Source of the DNA: Spirometra erinaceieuropaei
Lineage: Eukaryota > Platyhelminthes > Cestoda > Diphyllobothriidea > Diphyllobothriidae
Length of the DNA stretch: 64,000 nt
NCBI GenBank assembly: GCA_902702965.1
Contig: CACRXP010000143.1
Coordinates: forward strand, 274,814 to 338,813
Direction of reading: 5' to 3'
The stretch's first letter is position 1, and every line of letters begins with the position of its first letter. Under the pieces are notes generated by a model. The model did no database searches. It saw only the letters and a list, made by a program, of their open reading frames with translations, and was not told the origin of the DNA. Positions 20,303 through 31,500 of the stretch are shown here, piece by piece. A program made the translations under genes and the position numbers.

Positions 20303-20617
20303 GTCTAACTCATGAAACTTGTTGACAGAAACGTACAGGAGAATTTTTGGACGTCTTAAATGTTGTGCATCTTGCTTCTTCGTCCAGTTTGTTCAAATAA
20401 ATATCATTTTCTCAGGCAGAGAATATGTATAAGCAATTTCGTTAAACTTACCTTTCGCAAATTCGAGCGAGGGTGGACATTGTGATACAATCGGGCAAAC
20501 TCCTATGCTAGCACCTGTCCTAGATTTCGACCATGCATCTGCGCGGGCTTTCCGTTACAAGGAGAATAATTTACCCTAAACGGAGCTAGCCTCACTTGAA
20601 AATTGACATTTTGTCCA
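20303..20617 (+). repeat. direct repeat DR-a, right copy
   Basis: Partner of 19538-19855. TCTAACTCATGAAACTTG, TTCGTCCAGTTTG, CAAATTCGAGCGAG and GGAGAATAATTTACCCTAAA occur in the same order and spacing. Confidence 0.7.
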
Positions 20618-21600
20618 ATGCTAACCGTGGGGATCAGTTTGATAACAGGCAGGGCATTTTGAGGAATCCAGACGTTTTCTCGATTTTTAAACGTCATATT
20701 AGCAAATCTGCGCGATTTCGTGCCCTAAGGTGCAGCAATAACGCACGCAGCCAAATCTTTGTTTAAATGGGCCGAAATTGCTTGGCCATTTGGAAAATTC
20801 GATGTTTTTTTTCACCGAAATGGCTATCACCGAATAGTTATTTTCAAGTTTGGACAAACGGTACATTACTTTTCGCCCGGCCCAGCTCCGATACATAAGT
20901 AATTTAGAAATGAAACGAGCAAGACATAAGCAGTTTCAGCAACGTATCAGTATTTATATGGCCACTCCGCAATGCATTCATAATAGTAGGACACAGTCTG
21001 CAAGTAAGAAAAGATGGCAAAAATGGATGATTTATTAAGAGAAATGCATGCTCTCACATTTGCGGTAGAAAAATACTAGTATTTTTGGCAACGTGGAAGT
21101 AATGGCCGAGTGTCAATTTTGTTTTTGTCGCCACCGTGCAAAAAAGCGAGATACACATACATCCGACGAATGAATGCAGTATTGGGACAAGCCTTAAAAA
21201 CACAACTTACTGAAGAAAGTTTATCAGTTGATCGAAAGCATATTTGTTGCTGACGTTTGTTGTGAGCGTTTATTTTTTCGACAGTGAAGTTTCATATTTG
21301 ATTGAGTCCTCAAATGTGATGCAAACAACCATCTAAATGGAAAAGGAATGCCAAAAATTCGATAATTCGGTAAATGCCTAAATAAGTACTTTAATTTGAA
21401 TGTTTTAATTAACACAGTAGAGATTGGTGCTTTTTCATTTCCTCAGAAATTAATTACCAACTTGGAGTAGACCAGTATATTCTAGGTCTATAGGCTCAGA
21501 CTGAAATTGTTATGCATGAATATTTGATCCTAATTTCATCAGCCACAGCAGGCTGACGCGTAATATTCATTAACTGCCTACAGGCAACCAGTAGTATATT
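20618..21600. other. unannotated stretch
   Basis: No supported gene or repeat. Short frames are without motifs. Confidence 0.4.
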
Positions 21601-21604
21601 TTTT

Positions 21605-22025
21605 AGCATTGGAAGATGCCATATTAGTAGCAAAAGTACTAGATAAAATCCCAGACGCGCGCTTTTCGCCTATATTTTGCCACTGGACGGTACAGCTGCG
21701 AGGGGTTCGGTTCATTACTGGGTCTCCAAGCACTCGCCGTGCGCTTTCTGGTAGATACTACAGATGCATCAAACTTGAGACCGCACCTATAGACCTTAGC
21801 TTGAACTGATATACTTCAAGTTAGCGGTTACTTTCTGAGGCAATTGAATGCAACAATTTCGCAACTGGAGTATCTACCAGAAAGCACAAGGGGAATGATG
21901 GCGGACCTACCGAAGACGCGAACATCACGTACCTGTGCCATGCAGCGGCAAACTATCGGTGAAACACGAGTGACTGGGAATTTAGCCAATACCTGCGCTG
22001 CTAGTAATGCATCTGTCAACGCGAG
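21605..22025. repeat. family E palindrome with translatable arms
   Basis: 21605-21790 and 21845-22025 are inverted partners with about 65% identity. Both arms are open and give related peptides: left, plus strand, MEDAILVAKVL..SPIFC..ALSGRYYRC; right, minus strand, MTDALLAAQVL..SPIVC..VLSGRYSSC. The middle holds a short palindrome (CTTGAACT/ACTTCAAG). The peptides match no family that I know. Confidence 0.6.
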
Positions 22026-22480
22026 AACATAAGATGAAATCTGCCGTTTTGGACAGTCGATTAATGTGACGCCGAAAATCAGGAACTATTCATCGATACT
22101 TCAAGTGGGGATGATGAGTGTTAGTGACTTAATAGCCCTTGAGGCATCTATAAACACTGTTGATTTTGCACATTTTCATTCGTTTCATGTAATTGTATTG
22201 GCCTGAGGAAGAATTACCGAAAACGTGCGTTCGCCAATCTGACTTTTCAATTTTAGCATGGGAATATTTGCGGAACTTCAAGTTTTGTCTGATACTCACT
22301 CTAACCCAGACCAAATAAAAAGTGCGGATTATTTTCACGAAAAAAACGTCCTCTTTGCACACACAAAATAAAATGAAAGGAGGAAATTTGTCAGAAAAAT
22401 ACTTTTACTCTTTAATTTTCGAGCTGGTTTTAACAACCCGTCGTCAGACAAAGTAAATAATGAGAGGTGGCATTGTCCCA
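22026..22480. other. unannotated stretch with a family G segment
   Basis: The segment at 22190-22265 (TTGGCCTGAGGAAGAATTACC, then CGTTCGCCAATCTGACTTTT) recurs at 17495-17545, 33953-34035 and 36810-36860. Nothing else is recognised. Confidence 0.45.
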
Positions 22481-22607
22481 CTGCTGGTTGAGAACGCAGA
22501 CAGAGATGTAAGCAGACGACCTTGTGAGGGGGAGGTGGGCATCGTGTTATGATGGGTGCAGGAGGTGGGGATAGGTGTTGTGGCTCCCAAGTGTGCTTCA
22601 CCGTGTT

Positions 22608-22641
22608 GGGGGGGGAGGGGGGAGTAGGGCAGGGAGGGAGG
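22608..22641 (+). other. G-rich tract with G-quadruplex potential
   Basis: Seven, then six G (each separated by A), then GGG, GGG and GGG within 34 bases satisfy the simple four-tract G-quadruplex pattern on the plus strand. The wider region 22525-22650 is strongly G-skewed. Confidence 0.65.
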
Positions 22642-25070
22642 AATGACGTGTCGGTGAGATCACGCATGTCCGGGCACGCATTAGCTGTTGTTGTTCTTAA
22701 GGTGGGCGCCAGTCAGTCCACCGTGATCGGAGACCCTCGTAGTGGGCATCTAGGTCAACATGGCGGTTAATGCTATCCGCCCCGGAGTGCCAAGCTTCGA
22801 GGAGTTCCCAAGTTGTCGACCCGTGTTGCCACTACAAACGCAACAGCAGTAAGCCCACGGGATACGGTAAATGACGTTACTTTGATGCTCTTTGGGTATG
22901 GGATCCGTTGCCCGCTATAAGGCTGCGCCTATGGAGGACGCCGGCTTAGCATCTGCATTGCCCACAAGCCTAACAGTATTTATGGGTCAGTAAATGTGCA
23001 AATCTGCGTCACCTCTGACCGATTCAGATAATAGTCACCGCTGGTGCACGCACTCCTTGGACATGTGGTTATCATTCCACACGTTAATTCAGCTGACGTA
23101 GCACTACTGCCCAGCGGAGCTGACTTAAACGCAATTCGCCCCCTGAAGTTGATATTTGCTGACTTGATGACTAGGTTGACTTGCATGAGTATTGCTCCGC
23201 TAAATACATGTGCAAGTGGTTACCATGCCCAGACCGATTTACGGAGGTAATTCTGCTGGTTTTTAGTAAGACATGACACATGAACATCACGAATCTCCTG
23301 ACTACGACCTCTCTCGGCACCTTTGTGGCTTAAATTTTATTCAATACCTCCTTACTACTGACAAAAGCTTCACCACTCTCGCTCACAGTTATTTTCTAGC
23401 CGCATGGACGCAGTCAGCCCGGCCCTTTCAGCTGCAGAAGATCCGGTAAAAACCACGACCATACCTTGCCATGACAATGACAATTTCGGTTGGACTCAGT
23501 GGCCTCAGTGGTTGCCTGATTTACATAGGTGAGAGAATGTTGTGACGACGGCAGGCAAACTCTAACTTGATCAACTCTGTCAGGTCACAAATAAAATTTT
23601 GACGGGACCAAAAAAGCTTAGGAAGCTGACAACTATGCGATTTGTTAACCGCCTAATTCATGATTTTCTGACGCCAGTTATCCAACATGTGAAATCACAC
23701 CCCCTCTACCTACACAGCGACATGGGCAGCCTTGGGAGGGTGGGCGTCTGACAGCGTAAAACTTTGACAGTGAATGTGGTTTAAGTCTGCTCTGCCAGCC
23801 AATAGGACTGGAGCACAAACAACTAGTAAATACATTGCCCTTTTATAACACGCCCGCTTCCGATTGGGCAAATGCAGTACTTTCATATGATGAAGGACAG
23901 ATTTCTTCTAAATGCTGCGGCCAGTCTGAAAGTTTGGACGGGACGTAGAGGCGAGAAAAATACTCAACGGAAGTCTCAATTTTCGCCATAGCAGACCCTC
24001 TATCACACCGACATACAGTCTCAGGAAACGTTTCCCTTAGCGCTCACGCGAGGCAAAAAAACAGTTCAATAATAAATGACTCAGTTTGAGGAGCTAATTA
24101 AAAGTGGGCAAGGTGTGCTATAAGAAGAAACAAAAATTAACGCCGGTAAATAAAATAAAGGCAAGTAAGAAGAATGGGAACTTCAACGACAAAGGTTGAT
24201 CTAAAGTGTTATGCTCTCTTTCGCGAAATAAAGCCTCAGAGCTAAGATTGGTGAGCAAATTCGCAGAAGGTTTAGCAAAAAACGATTGTAGGAAGTTCCG
24301 GTTCTGTAAGTGAATTACGGACAGACTACAGTCAGAAAAACGCACATGTTATTTTAATTAAAATTTTGACATTGGTTTAGACGTGGGTGAATTGCTCATG
24401 TGACATTTTGCTGTTGATTATTGTGCAGCGTAATAACAAAATATTTCAGCTGGGCCAAAATGCTGGCTTTTGCATGCACTGTTTTTCTGTTGCTTTCAAA
24501 AACCGCACTCGGGAAAAAGTGATTTTTCAAGTAAAATGTTCTTTTGTCCATATTTTTTTGCTTTTATCAGTCTTAATATATTTCAAAAGAAACAGCATCA
24601 TAGACAGACCAGCTTGTATTCCTTACATAGAAAACTACGTCTTCTTCAAGCGTTATAATTGAATTCAGTTAGCATTGTGTTTTAAAAAGGTGTTTCTATC
24701 TCCGATTTATTTAAATTCAAATCTGCTTTTATAATTATTTTTAGGAGTCACAGTCTACAAGCTGCATGCTTTCTAGGTAAGGGAAATTCTGCTTTCCTTA
24801 TACGTTAGGATGCGATTGAATTACAAGTTCTGACTGGTAGAGCGAGGCACGTCTCGGAGTTTGTCCCACTCATGAAGCAATTTTGTGTCGGTCATGCATA
24901 TCAACTTAAATTTTATATTAATTTTATTAGCAATAATGTTTTAAACGTTTACGAGGGGAACTGCTTTCGCCACTACAACCGGCCACGTGCTGAATGCGTT
25001 TGACGGACACAAGGCTTAGATGGGAATCCGGAGACATTTTTGGAAATGCGTGCGGCTCACCAATTGGAAT
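22642..25070. other. unannotated stretch
   Basis: No gene or repeat that I can support. A segment at 23655-23700 (TTCTGACGCCAGTTATCC..GTGAAATCACACC) vaguely resembles the PLE family C end and is not called. Confidence 0.4.
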
Positions 25071-25074
25071 CCGT

Positions 25075-25340
25075 GGGGTCTCCCTTTTTATCTCTTGTTG
25101 GGTAAAATCCTGGCCAGTGTACGTTGTGGACCAGGGGGTGAGTTGGTACACCTGTGTGCGGGATATTTCCTTGCCGGCCACTTGCTTCCCCTTACGCCTT
25201 CCGGTTTTTTCAACTTTGTCTTAAGCCGGGACACAGTTGAGGGGAGGAGGAGAGAGTGCGATAAATGCTGTGCAAGTCACCGTCTCTGCTGCGAATCTGT
25301 TGTAAAGCGCAGGCTGGACATCGTCGGCACCGGCGGTCCG
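25075..25340 (+). repeat. dispersed repeat D, copy 1
   Basis: It shares with 25740-26060 (inverted), 49640-49740 and 51786-52030 (inverted) the blocks CAGTGTACGTTGTGGACC, GGGACACAG, GGAGGAGGAGAGAGTGCG, ATAAATGCTGTGCAAGTCAC and GGACATCGTCGGCACC. It is non-coding or decayed. The family's nature is unknown. Confidence 0.65.
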
Positions 25341-25394
25341 ACTGTAGGTGTACTGGTGACCAAAGCAGCAAAGGAGCAAGTTACAGGAAGCAGC

Positions 25395-25690
25395 TACGAA
25401 GATGATACGACGTCTGAGAGTGAAGCTTCATTTGTCTGACGTTTTGGAGTCACATCTTGGCTCTTCTTCGGAGACAGCATCAAATAAAGGACAGTATGTT
25501 GCACAAGTGTTGCAGTATTTGTGGAATGTCATGCCACCGTATGCGTACCACATTTATTAATTTACGCGTTAATCACATTCCGGTATCCGGACGAGTTCCG
25601 GAAGGCAGTCAGTAAGTCACACGCTCGGTGCCTGTAACACGAGACATGCAGGGAATGGCAACTGCAGACTGTAACAAATGGACCATTATG
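25395..25690 (-). mobile_element. PLE 3' end (PLE-12), decayed
   Basis: The right-to-left order matches the PLE-1 terminus: a TATA/GCAG-rich segment (rc of CAGTATTTGTGGAATG), a decayed hammerhead at 25434-25476, and the terminal GAAGATGATAC..GTCTGAG like GAAGATGAAGATGCG in PLE-1. No coding part remains. Confidence 0.5.
25434..25476 (-). ncRNA. decayed hammerhead HHR7
   Basis: On the minus strand GTCTCCGAAGA, then AGAGCC..GACTCC, then AAAACGTCAGAC. This aligns base for base with the HHR2 layout: core CTGATGA has become CCGAAGA and GAAA has become AAAA, while the ACGTC cleavage segment and stem I (GTCT/AGAC) are kept. Confidence 0.45.
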
Positions 25691-25739
25691 GGATCTTATC
25701 ACGCGCAACTATCCTAGGTGAATGCAAAACCCACCAGCT

Positions 25740-26060
25740 TTGACTGGGATGCGACATTTCGGCAGTGGAATTCGGCGATGCCCACCGTGTGCTGCACAGC
25801 AGGCTGAGATCGGGGTCGGTGACTTGGGCGAGAGTTAGTGTATAGTGAATGTAGAATCGCACAGCATCTACCGCACTCTCTCCTCCACTCCTGGAGCAGA
25901 TGTCAAGACAGAGTAAAGAAGACTGGGGGCGGGAAGGGCGCAGCTGGCTGGCACTGAAAAAAACCACATATAGGCTTAAAACCACACCTCCCGGGTCCAG
26001 AACGTACATTGACCAGTATTTTATACTAAAACGATAAAAAGAGGGCGACATAGATCCTAA
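25740..26060 (-). repeat. dispersed repeat D, copy 2 (inverted)
   Basis: On the minus strand it carries GTACGTTCTGGACCCGG, GTCTTGACATCTGCTCC, GGAGGAGAGAGTGCGGTAGA, TGCTGTGCG, CAAGTCACCGACCCCG and CACGGTGGGCATCGCCG. It forms a wide inverted pair with copy 1, with the PLE-12 remnant between them. Confidence 0.65.
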
Positions 26061-26184
26061 TTTGCACTGCGCGCATTCGTTATGAGTGCGCATTCTCTGT
26101 GACGTCAATCAAACTCTGATCTAGAGTACCCGTGCTCCTCTAGGGCATGAGCGGCGTGACCAGTTTTAAGGAGATCCAGTAGAG

Positions 26185-26940
26185 AAGAAGAAGACACAGT
26201 CACTGGGACAAGAGCTTTATTTCCCTGACGTTTTAGATTTCTGCTCGAACGCATCATCAGACACAATAGACGATAAGCGAAGATGATGCACACTGGACTG
26301 TATAATTTATAGGATGTAGTCGCCAAGCTATCGCATGCCTATGAATGTCCTCGGTTACATCACCACCCCTCCCCCAAACCTGGATTATTACACCTGGCGC
26401 GATGACCGTTCGTAAATCGCTGTATTTTTATCAAAATTGTTGGATGCTGTGTGATGATTATTCGACCATCGGACTCACTGAGCCTGGCAAGGGGACAGTG
26501 CCCGCCTGGGCATTTCCGTTCGGCTAATTACTTCGCCCAGGCGAAGTCTCATCTCCGAGTAGTAAAGCGGAAGGTCGTTGAAGCTGTTAATTGACTGGGA
26601 GCCATGATTCAAATAGCTTGCGGCTCACGCGCTTTTACCTCCAGCAAGAATTTGAGCCTTGTCAAATTTGAATGTGTGGTCGGATGAATGAAGCGCAACT
26701 TGAGTGCTGACGTCCTTTCTCCGCACCGCTGCAGCGTGTTCGGCCATTCGCGTTCGGACCTCACTTCCCGTTTATCCAACATAGTTGCTTTGTCCGCATC
26801 TGCACCAGATCCGATAAACGACCCCAGACGTTTCTTGCCGTGGCAGCAGGTTCTTCGGTTTCATTACTCTGACGACCCCAAGTTGTGCGAGAAGGCTACC
26901 GGCAGCTCCCATAACTTTCTTGACATACAAAATTAACTGC
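26185..26940 (-). pseudogene. PLE-4: linker, GIY-YIG and 3' end
   Basis: Reverse-strand copy of the PLE-1 family, 5'-truncated in the linker between RT and endonuclease. The reverse complement gives CTGCCACGGCAAGAAACGTC, followed by sequence coding GVVYRIWCRCGQ, the decayed YVG segment, RTRMAEHAAA, and the C-terminal NSFNDLP block near 26590, then the 3' terminal repeat and a hammerhead. A deletion in the linker and several stops break it. Confidence 0.75.
26221..26265 (-). ncRNA. decayed hammerhead HHR6 at the end of PLE-4
   Basis: CTGATGA is intact (minus strand, 26254-26260) with stem I TGTGT, but GAAA has become TAAA and stem II (GCGTTC/GAAATC) is poorly paired. The ACGTCAGG cleavage segment remains. 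Confidence 0.55.
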
Positions 26941-27857
26941 ACCCCTTAAATATTGCTATCTATGTTAATTGCATCAATCTTGCTTCGTTTTGTGTCGGAT
27001 AATGTGTTCAAGTGCGAATAAGGAACAGCAGGCAAAAAACGTTTCTGTTTTAACGAGCATGTCTCCTTTTTCGCAGGAAGAGAAACAGTCAAAAGAATGC
27101 GTATATTATAGATATGGCAATTTGCAGAATTGCATCAGGACTTCCGACCTCTAGCATATTCAGTTCATCAGATATGGGCAAAAAATGCACCCTCTACAAT
27201 CATAGAGTTTGACTATTGCTTTATAGTGTTTAAAATCCACTGCAATGTTAGCATCGGTGTTTCAATACTTGAAGATACCTTGTTACTGATTGCATTATTT
27301 TCATCGGACCTAGATCCATTGCTGCATCGTGCTTGCCTTGATTCAATGTTTGCAGCTTTTATCCAAGAGAAGACAAACAATCCACCTTATGTGTAATATA
27401 GTTTTATCATTATGTATGTCGCGTCGTGAAAGGTATAAGTACACATCTTAATTGGATTATTTTTGATAGCAGTTGTTATTTCGCTTACAGCTTATCATTA
27501 ATCTGTTACTAGACGGCGTTAAAGGATCGTTGTCTTGCTATAAAAAAAATTCCTAAACGACGATCGTGGAGGGGTAACGGCTCTGAATTGTGTGCCATAC
27601 GAATAAACACGGATGTCAAATTAACAAAGTTGTCATCATTAACAACAGAATATCTCTCTTAGCCTAGAAGCGAAAAGGTTATTCCGGAATCTTTTTATGC
27701 TTTTACCTGAAGAGCGTTCCATACTTGCGGATGAAAGCTTTTGATGCTGCAGATTTTGTTGCGCTCTCAGAGATAACATCGTCATTCCATCTTATCTCCC
27801 CTAACGGTCTCGACGTCGACAATCGCCGGTTTCGCCGACTTATGTAACGCCTTCTTT
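26941..27857. other. unannotated stretch
   Basis: No supported gene or repeat. The frame 27130-27396 has no motif. Confidence 0.4.
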
Positions 27858-27885
27858 GAAGAAGAAGAAGAAGAAGAAGAAGAAA
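27858..27885 (+). repeat. GAA microsatellite
   Basis: Nine or so tandem GAA units form a perfect purine tract. Confidence 0.9.
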
Positions 27886-28029
27886 ATGGGCTGTTTGAAA
27901 CAGGTTTAATTAAACGCTTTGCATTTAAATAAAGCTATTTCGATGAGCCCATCTTCATTTTCTTTGTCATCAAGTAATCAACCCGGAGCGCTCAACTTTG
28001 CCAACCGTAACGGCTTCTTCCCATCACGT

Positions 28030-28305
28030 CAAAATCCAACACGGATGACAAAATGGCGGCAATTAACAGCCCTGACGTGGACTAATGAGCCATCATCGCC
28101 TTAGTTACGACCCTTAGCGGTGATTGAAAGAGCTACTAATCGTAGTACGCACGTGGCCTCACGGCATTTTCGTACCATAAATACTGCAGTCTTTGTGCGT
28201 CTAATACCTTTATCTGCAATGGCTTCTGACGATAGGTTCGAGTAAGAATCCTAAATGGCAGGCCAATAAACTCCTTGTTCCCGTGATCGCTTCTTCGTCT
28301 TGTTT
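28030..28305 (+). mobile_element. PLE-1 family 3' terminal repeat, solo
   Basis: Matches 7940-8215 of PLE-1 throughout: CCAACACGGATGACAAAATG, ATTACGACCC..GCGGTGATTG, the TATA-like CCATAAATACTGCAG, TTATCTGCAATGG, a hammerhead remnant, then CAATAAACTCCTTGTTCCCG and GATCGCTTCTTCGTCTT. There is no coding sequence upstream, so it is either an extreme 5' truncation or a solo terminal repeat. Confidence 0.75.
28221..28264 (+). ncRNA. decayed hammerhead HHR8
   Basis: CTGACGA (position 7 of the core is variable in hammerheads, so this is allowed), stem II TAGGTTC/GAATCCTA, but GAAA has become TAAA and the cleavage GTC has become GGC. Probably inactive. Confidence 0.5.
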
Positions 28306-28486
28306 CGTCTTCGACCCTGTTCCTTAAAGTCATAGGAAAGACTTGAAGCAAAGCAAACTAAACAGACCGGCAGATCAAACTTTCGATCTATATGTATTAT
28401 TATGTATAAATTACCAATGTCGGAAGGCCAATTCAGTAAAGCAATTGAATGGAAAGCGACATGATTGCTAGAGCATGACATTTATG

Positions 28487-28528
28487 GTCGGACGTTTCAT
28501 ATTCTCACTCAAACCCAACTTCAGGAAC
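28487..28528 (-). ncRNA. isolated hammerhead-like remnant HHR9
   Basis: The minus strand reads CCTGAAGTTGGGTTTGAGTG, then AGAATATGAAACGTCCGACC. GAAACGTC is intact and CTGATGA has become CTGAAGT. No other PLE-1 sequence is visible around it. Confidence 0.4.
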
Positions 28529-28535
28529 GGCCACG

Positions 28536-31500
28536 ACCACTTACTGGCGCAAGCATCAAAATAATAACGATTTTGTAGTCACGTTTGAATGTTAACTCAA
28601 GTCCCACAACGAGACGGAGAATCGGCGTCAAAAATTAACCTAACAAATTTCCTCAATTTTTCCAAAGTACTTATGTGTCTTCAAAAACATACTATTTTAC
28701 AATGACAGTACACAAACTATGCAAAACGGTTGATAAGAGGGACGGCAATAGGGTTCTTCTAGGAAAAGAAACAAGGCATCGTTAAGTGCACATGAAATTA
28801 TAAAAACAACATCATAAAAATAATAATCGGTGCAGCACGGAATATATATCCTTGCCCTACCCAATGGTTGTCTAAAGCGAAGACATGTGTAAAACGACAC
28901 GAAATTTAAGCATCCTCCCCAGTGAGAGACGGCAATTATCCGGATTATACAGCACTTAAAGAAAAATCGCTGACAAACGCTAGCATGATTGCCTGTAAAT
29001 CACAGAGGGATCTTGAATCTACCTTCACTTAATCAGGCTGTGATCTAAAGCGAAAGGTACCGTACATAAGCTTGCATTCTAAGTTATAGGAAACCGAGCT
29101 AAATATTTTGGGAATTTTGAAGATTGTGTTGTTTAAACACACAAAGGTTTTCTTAATTGGTAGTTTCCATTATATGCAGGACAGTTTTGTTTAGAACAAA
29201 GAAGCACAGACATTTTACTAAAGTGTCAAGCACAATTTTAATAAGCCGGTAAGTTTAATGCATACGAATATCTCTAGACTGTAGTAAAAAGTTCCTATTC
29301 CTCGTTAAAAATAGCCTGTATATTTTCTACTTCTTTCATCTTTTGTTTTAATGACGCGAGAGAATTTTTTACTTGACGCGTAATTGTTACTGCTGCTCTA
29401 TCTGCCTGCCATTCAAAGGACCATTCGTTACTTTGCATACCCCCACCGTTGTCCTTGATGCGAATGTAGCTGCTCTTTGTGTTTGTATCATTGTCTTTGG
29501 GGAATTTTTGCAAATTTACAATTCAGTATTTCAAAAAGGAATAAAATGATAGAGAACGCGACTTGACAATGCGCATTCGGCGTCCTAAATGTCGGATTAG
29601 TCTTTAGAACCAATAAGCATCGTCGTTTAAGCGAAAGCCCATAACTGGGAAATGTTCTTATCTTTGACATTTACTAATATTACGTGAGATCGAACTGAAC
29701 TAAGTGGTTATTCAACAGTCAAAATAGCATTACAAACTATAGCACACCCATTCTTACGATAGGAACTAAAATGTTTCAGGTAGTTTGTAACAACCGCTTT
29801 GTATTTGTTGCGAAATGCCATCGGAAACATTACTTTATTTAAAGACGATTGTTCATTCAAAGGGATCTTGATGCTATTAAGGATGTTCTGTGTGTCAGCA
29901 GTTCAAACCTACGGCGTAACTCTAAAGGGTGCGACGACATTTGTCTGCTGTTCACTGGATGGACTATATAATTCCAAAAATGTTTTCCTACCTTAAATAT
30001 TTTGCTCATTTTCTAAAACAAATGTTTAATGTGTAAATTCATATGGCGCATTTGTTTTTTAGGTCATAACGGATGTCAGGCAAAACGACAGTCTCTCTGA
30101 AAAAATGTAACTATTCAATCATTGAGAAAAATTCACCTACTGGGTTTGGTCCGTTTATCCATTTCCAATTGTAAAATTTGAGTGATATTAAGGAAAAAAA
30201 CAAATACAGATTTTGCCTTAAATATAAACAGTTTATTCTGTCCTGAATTTATCATTCTAGCCGCTCTCCGTAAATGAGACGTGAGCCCGTTGTACTGACA
30301 TGTCATCATATGCAAGAGTGTGCGAAATGTTGGCGATACAATTATAGCTCGTATGAATATTATTTCAACTTACGGGTTCGCTTTGTTCGCGTAATGTTTT
30401 TGAATGTGGTTTAAAAAATATCAAACCACAGAATGATAAATTATTCGCGACTTTCGGATGGCTAAATTAATGACAGGAAAATGTTGCAGTACCTCATTTC
30501 CCCCTGTGGATACCTTGCATGCCAAAATTCATTTTCTGTTGTTTGTCAACAAAATTGGGTTGTTTACAGGCATACGGGGTTTCAGCACAAAAGTTGTGGA
30601 TAATTCGCAAACAAACTTGAAAGACTGCCTGGACAGAGTTTATCTGACTATCGTTAAGTATTGCAGACATTAATTTCATGCCGATATACCCCGCAATCTC
30701 TCCCCATTGCTGCTTCTAGACCAATACATCATCCGCATTTTAAACAGATATGCTTTTTTATTTCAAATTATGTCCGGCAATTCCGTAGGAACAAGTAATA
30801 TTAAAATGCTAAGAACATATTTAATATATCTGGAACCTTACTTGTCAGCGTGGATACGAAATAAAACGAGTTACGATTACGGTGAATATTAAGCTCACCT
30901 CTCCATCTTAGCGAGGTAGGTTTGTTTTCTTCTGAGTAGTTGCTTATACCTACTATAGCATACTCACATGCCCAAAACCTCACACCGAAAATAATTAAGC
31001 ATCTGATCTTTGCTTAACTACAATACCTGTTTTTAAAAGCCATTAAAATTATGCTTTTAAGAGGCTATTTCAACCAGAAAACCGCTTCAAAATAAACGTT
31101 CAGAAAGGGGATTTTAAATGTCATTACAAAAATCTGCCTAATAATTTGCTGAAGACAAATCGCAAAAGGCTTTGAAATTCAGCTTCAGTTGACAATTTCA
31201 GCCTTCATATTTATGCGTGGATTTTTAAGTAATTGCAAATGGAAATTTACTGCCGTAGCGCAGCACTGTAAAACACCGGAGGCACTCAGGTATGTAGGTC
31301 ATCGCCCCGTTTCTAGAGCCGATTATGTCGTAAGTAACATCACAAAATTATGAAAGTCGAGCCGTTCTATAAGAAATATGTAGAGACCCAATAATATATT
31401 ATACTTTACCGGCAAACTGCTGACTGGATATACTTTGCATTCGATATCCTTCTTCAAACAATTTTCGTTTTTGAGTTCTTTAATGTTGATTGTTTTGGGA

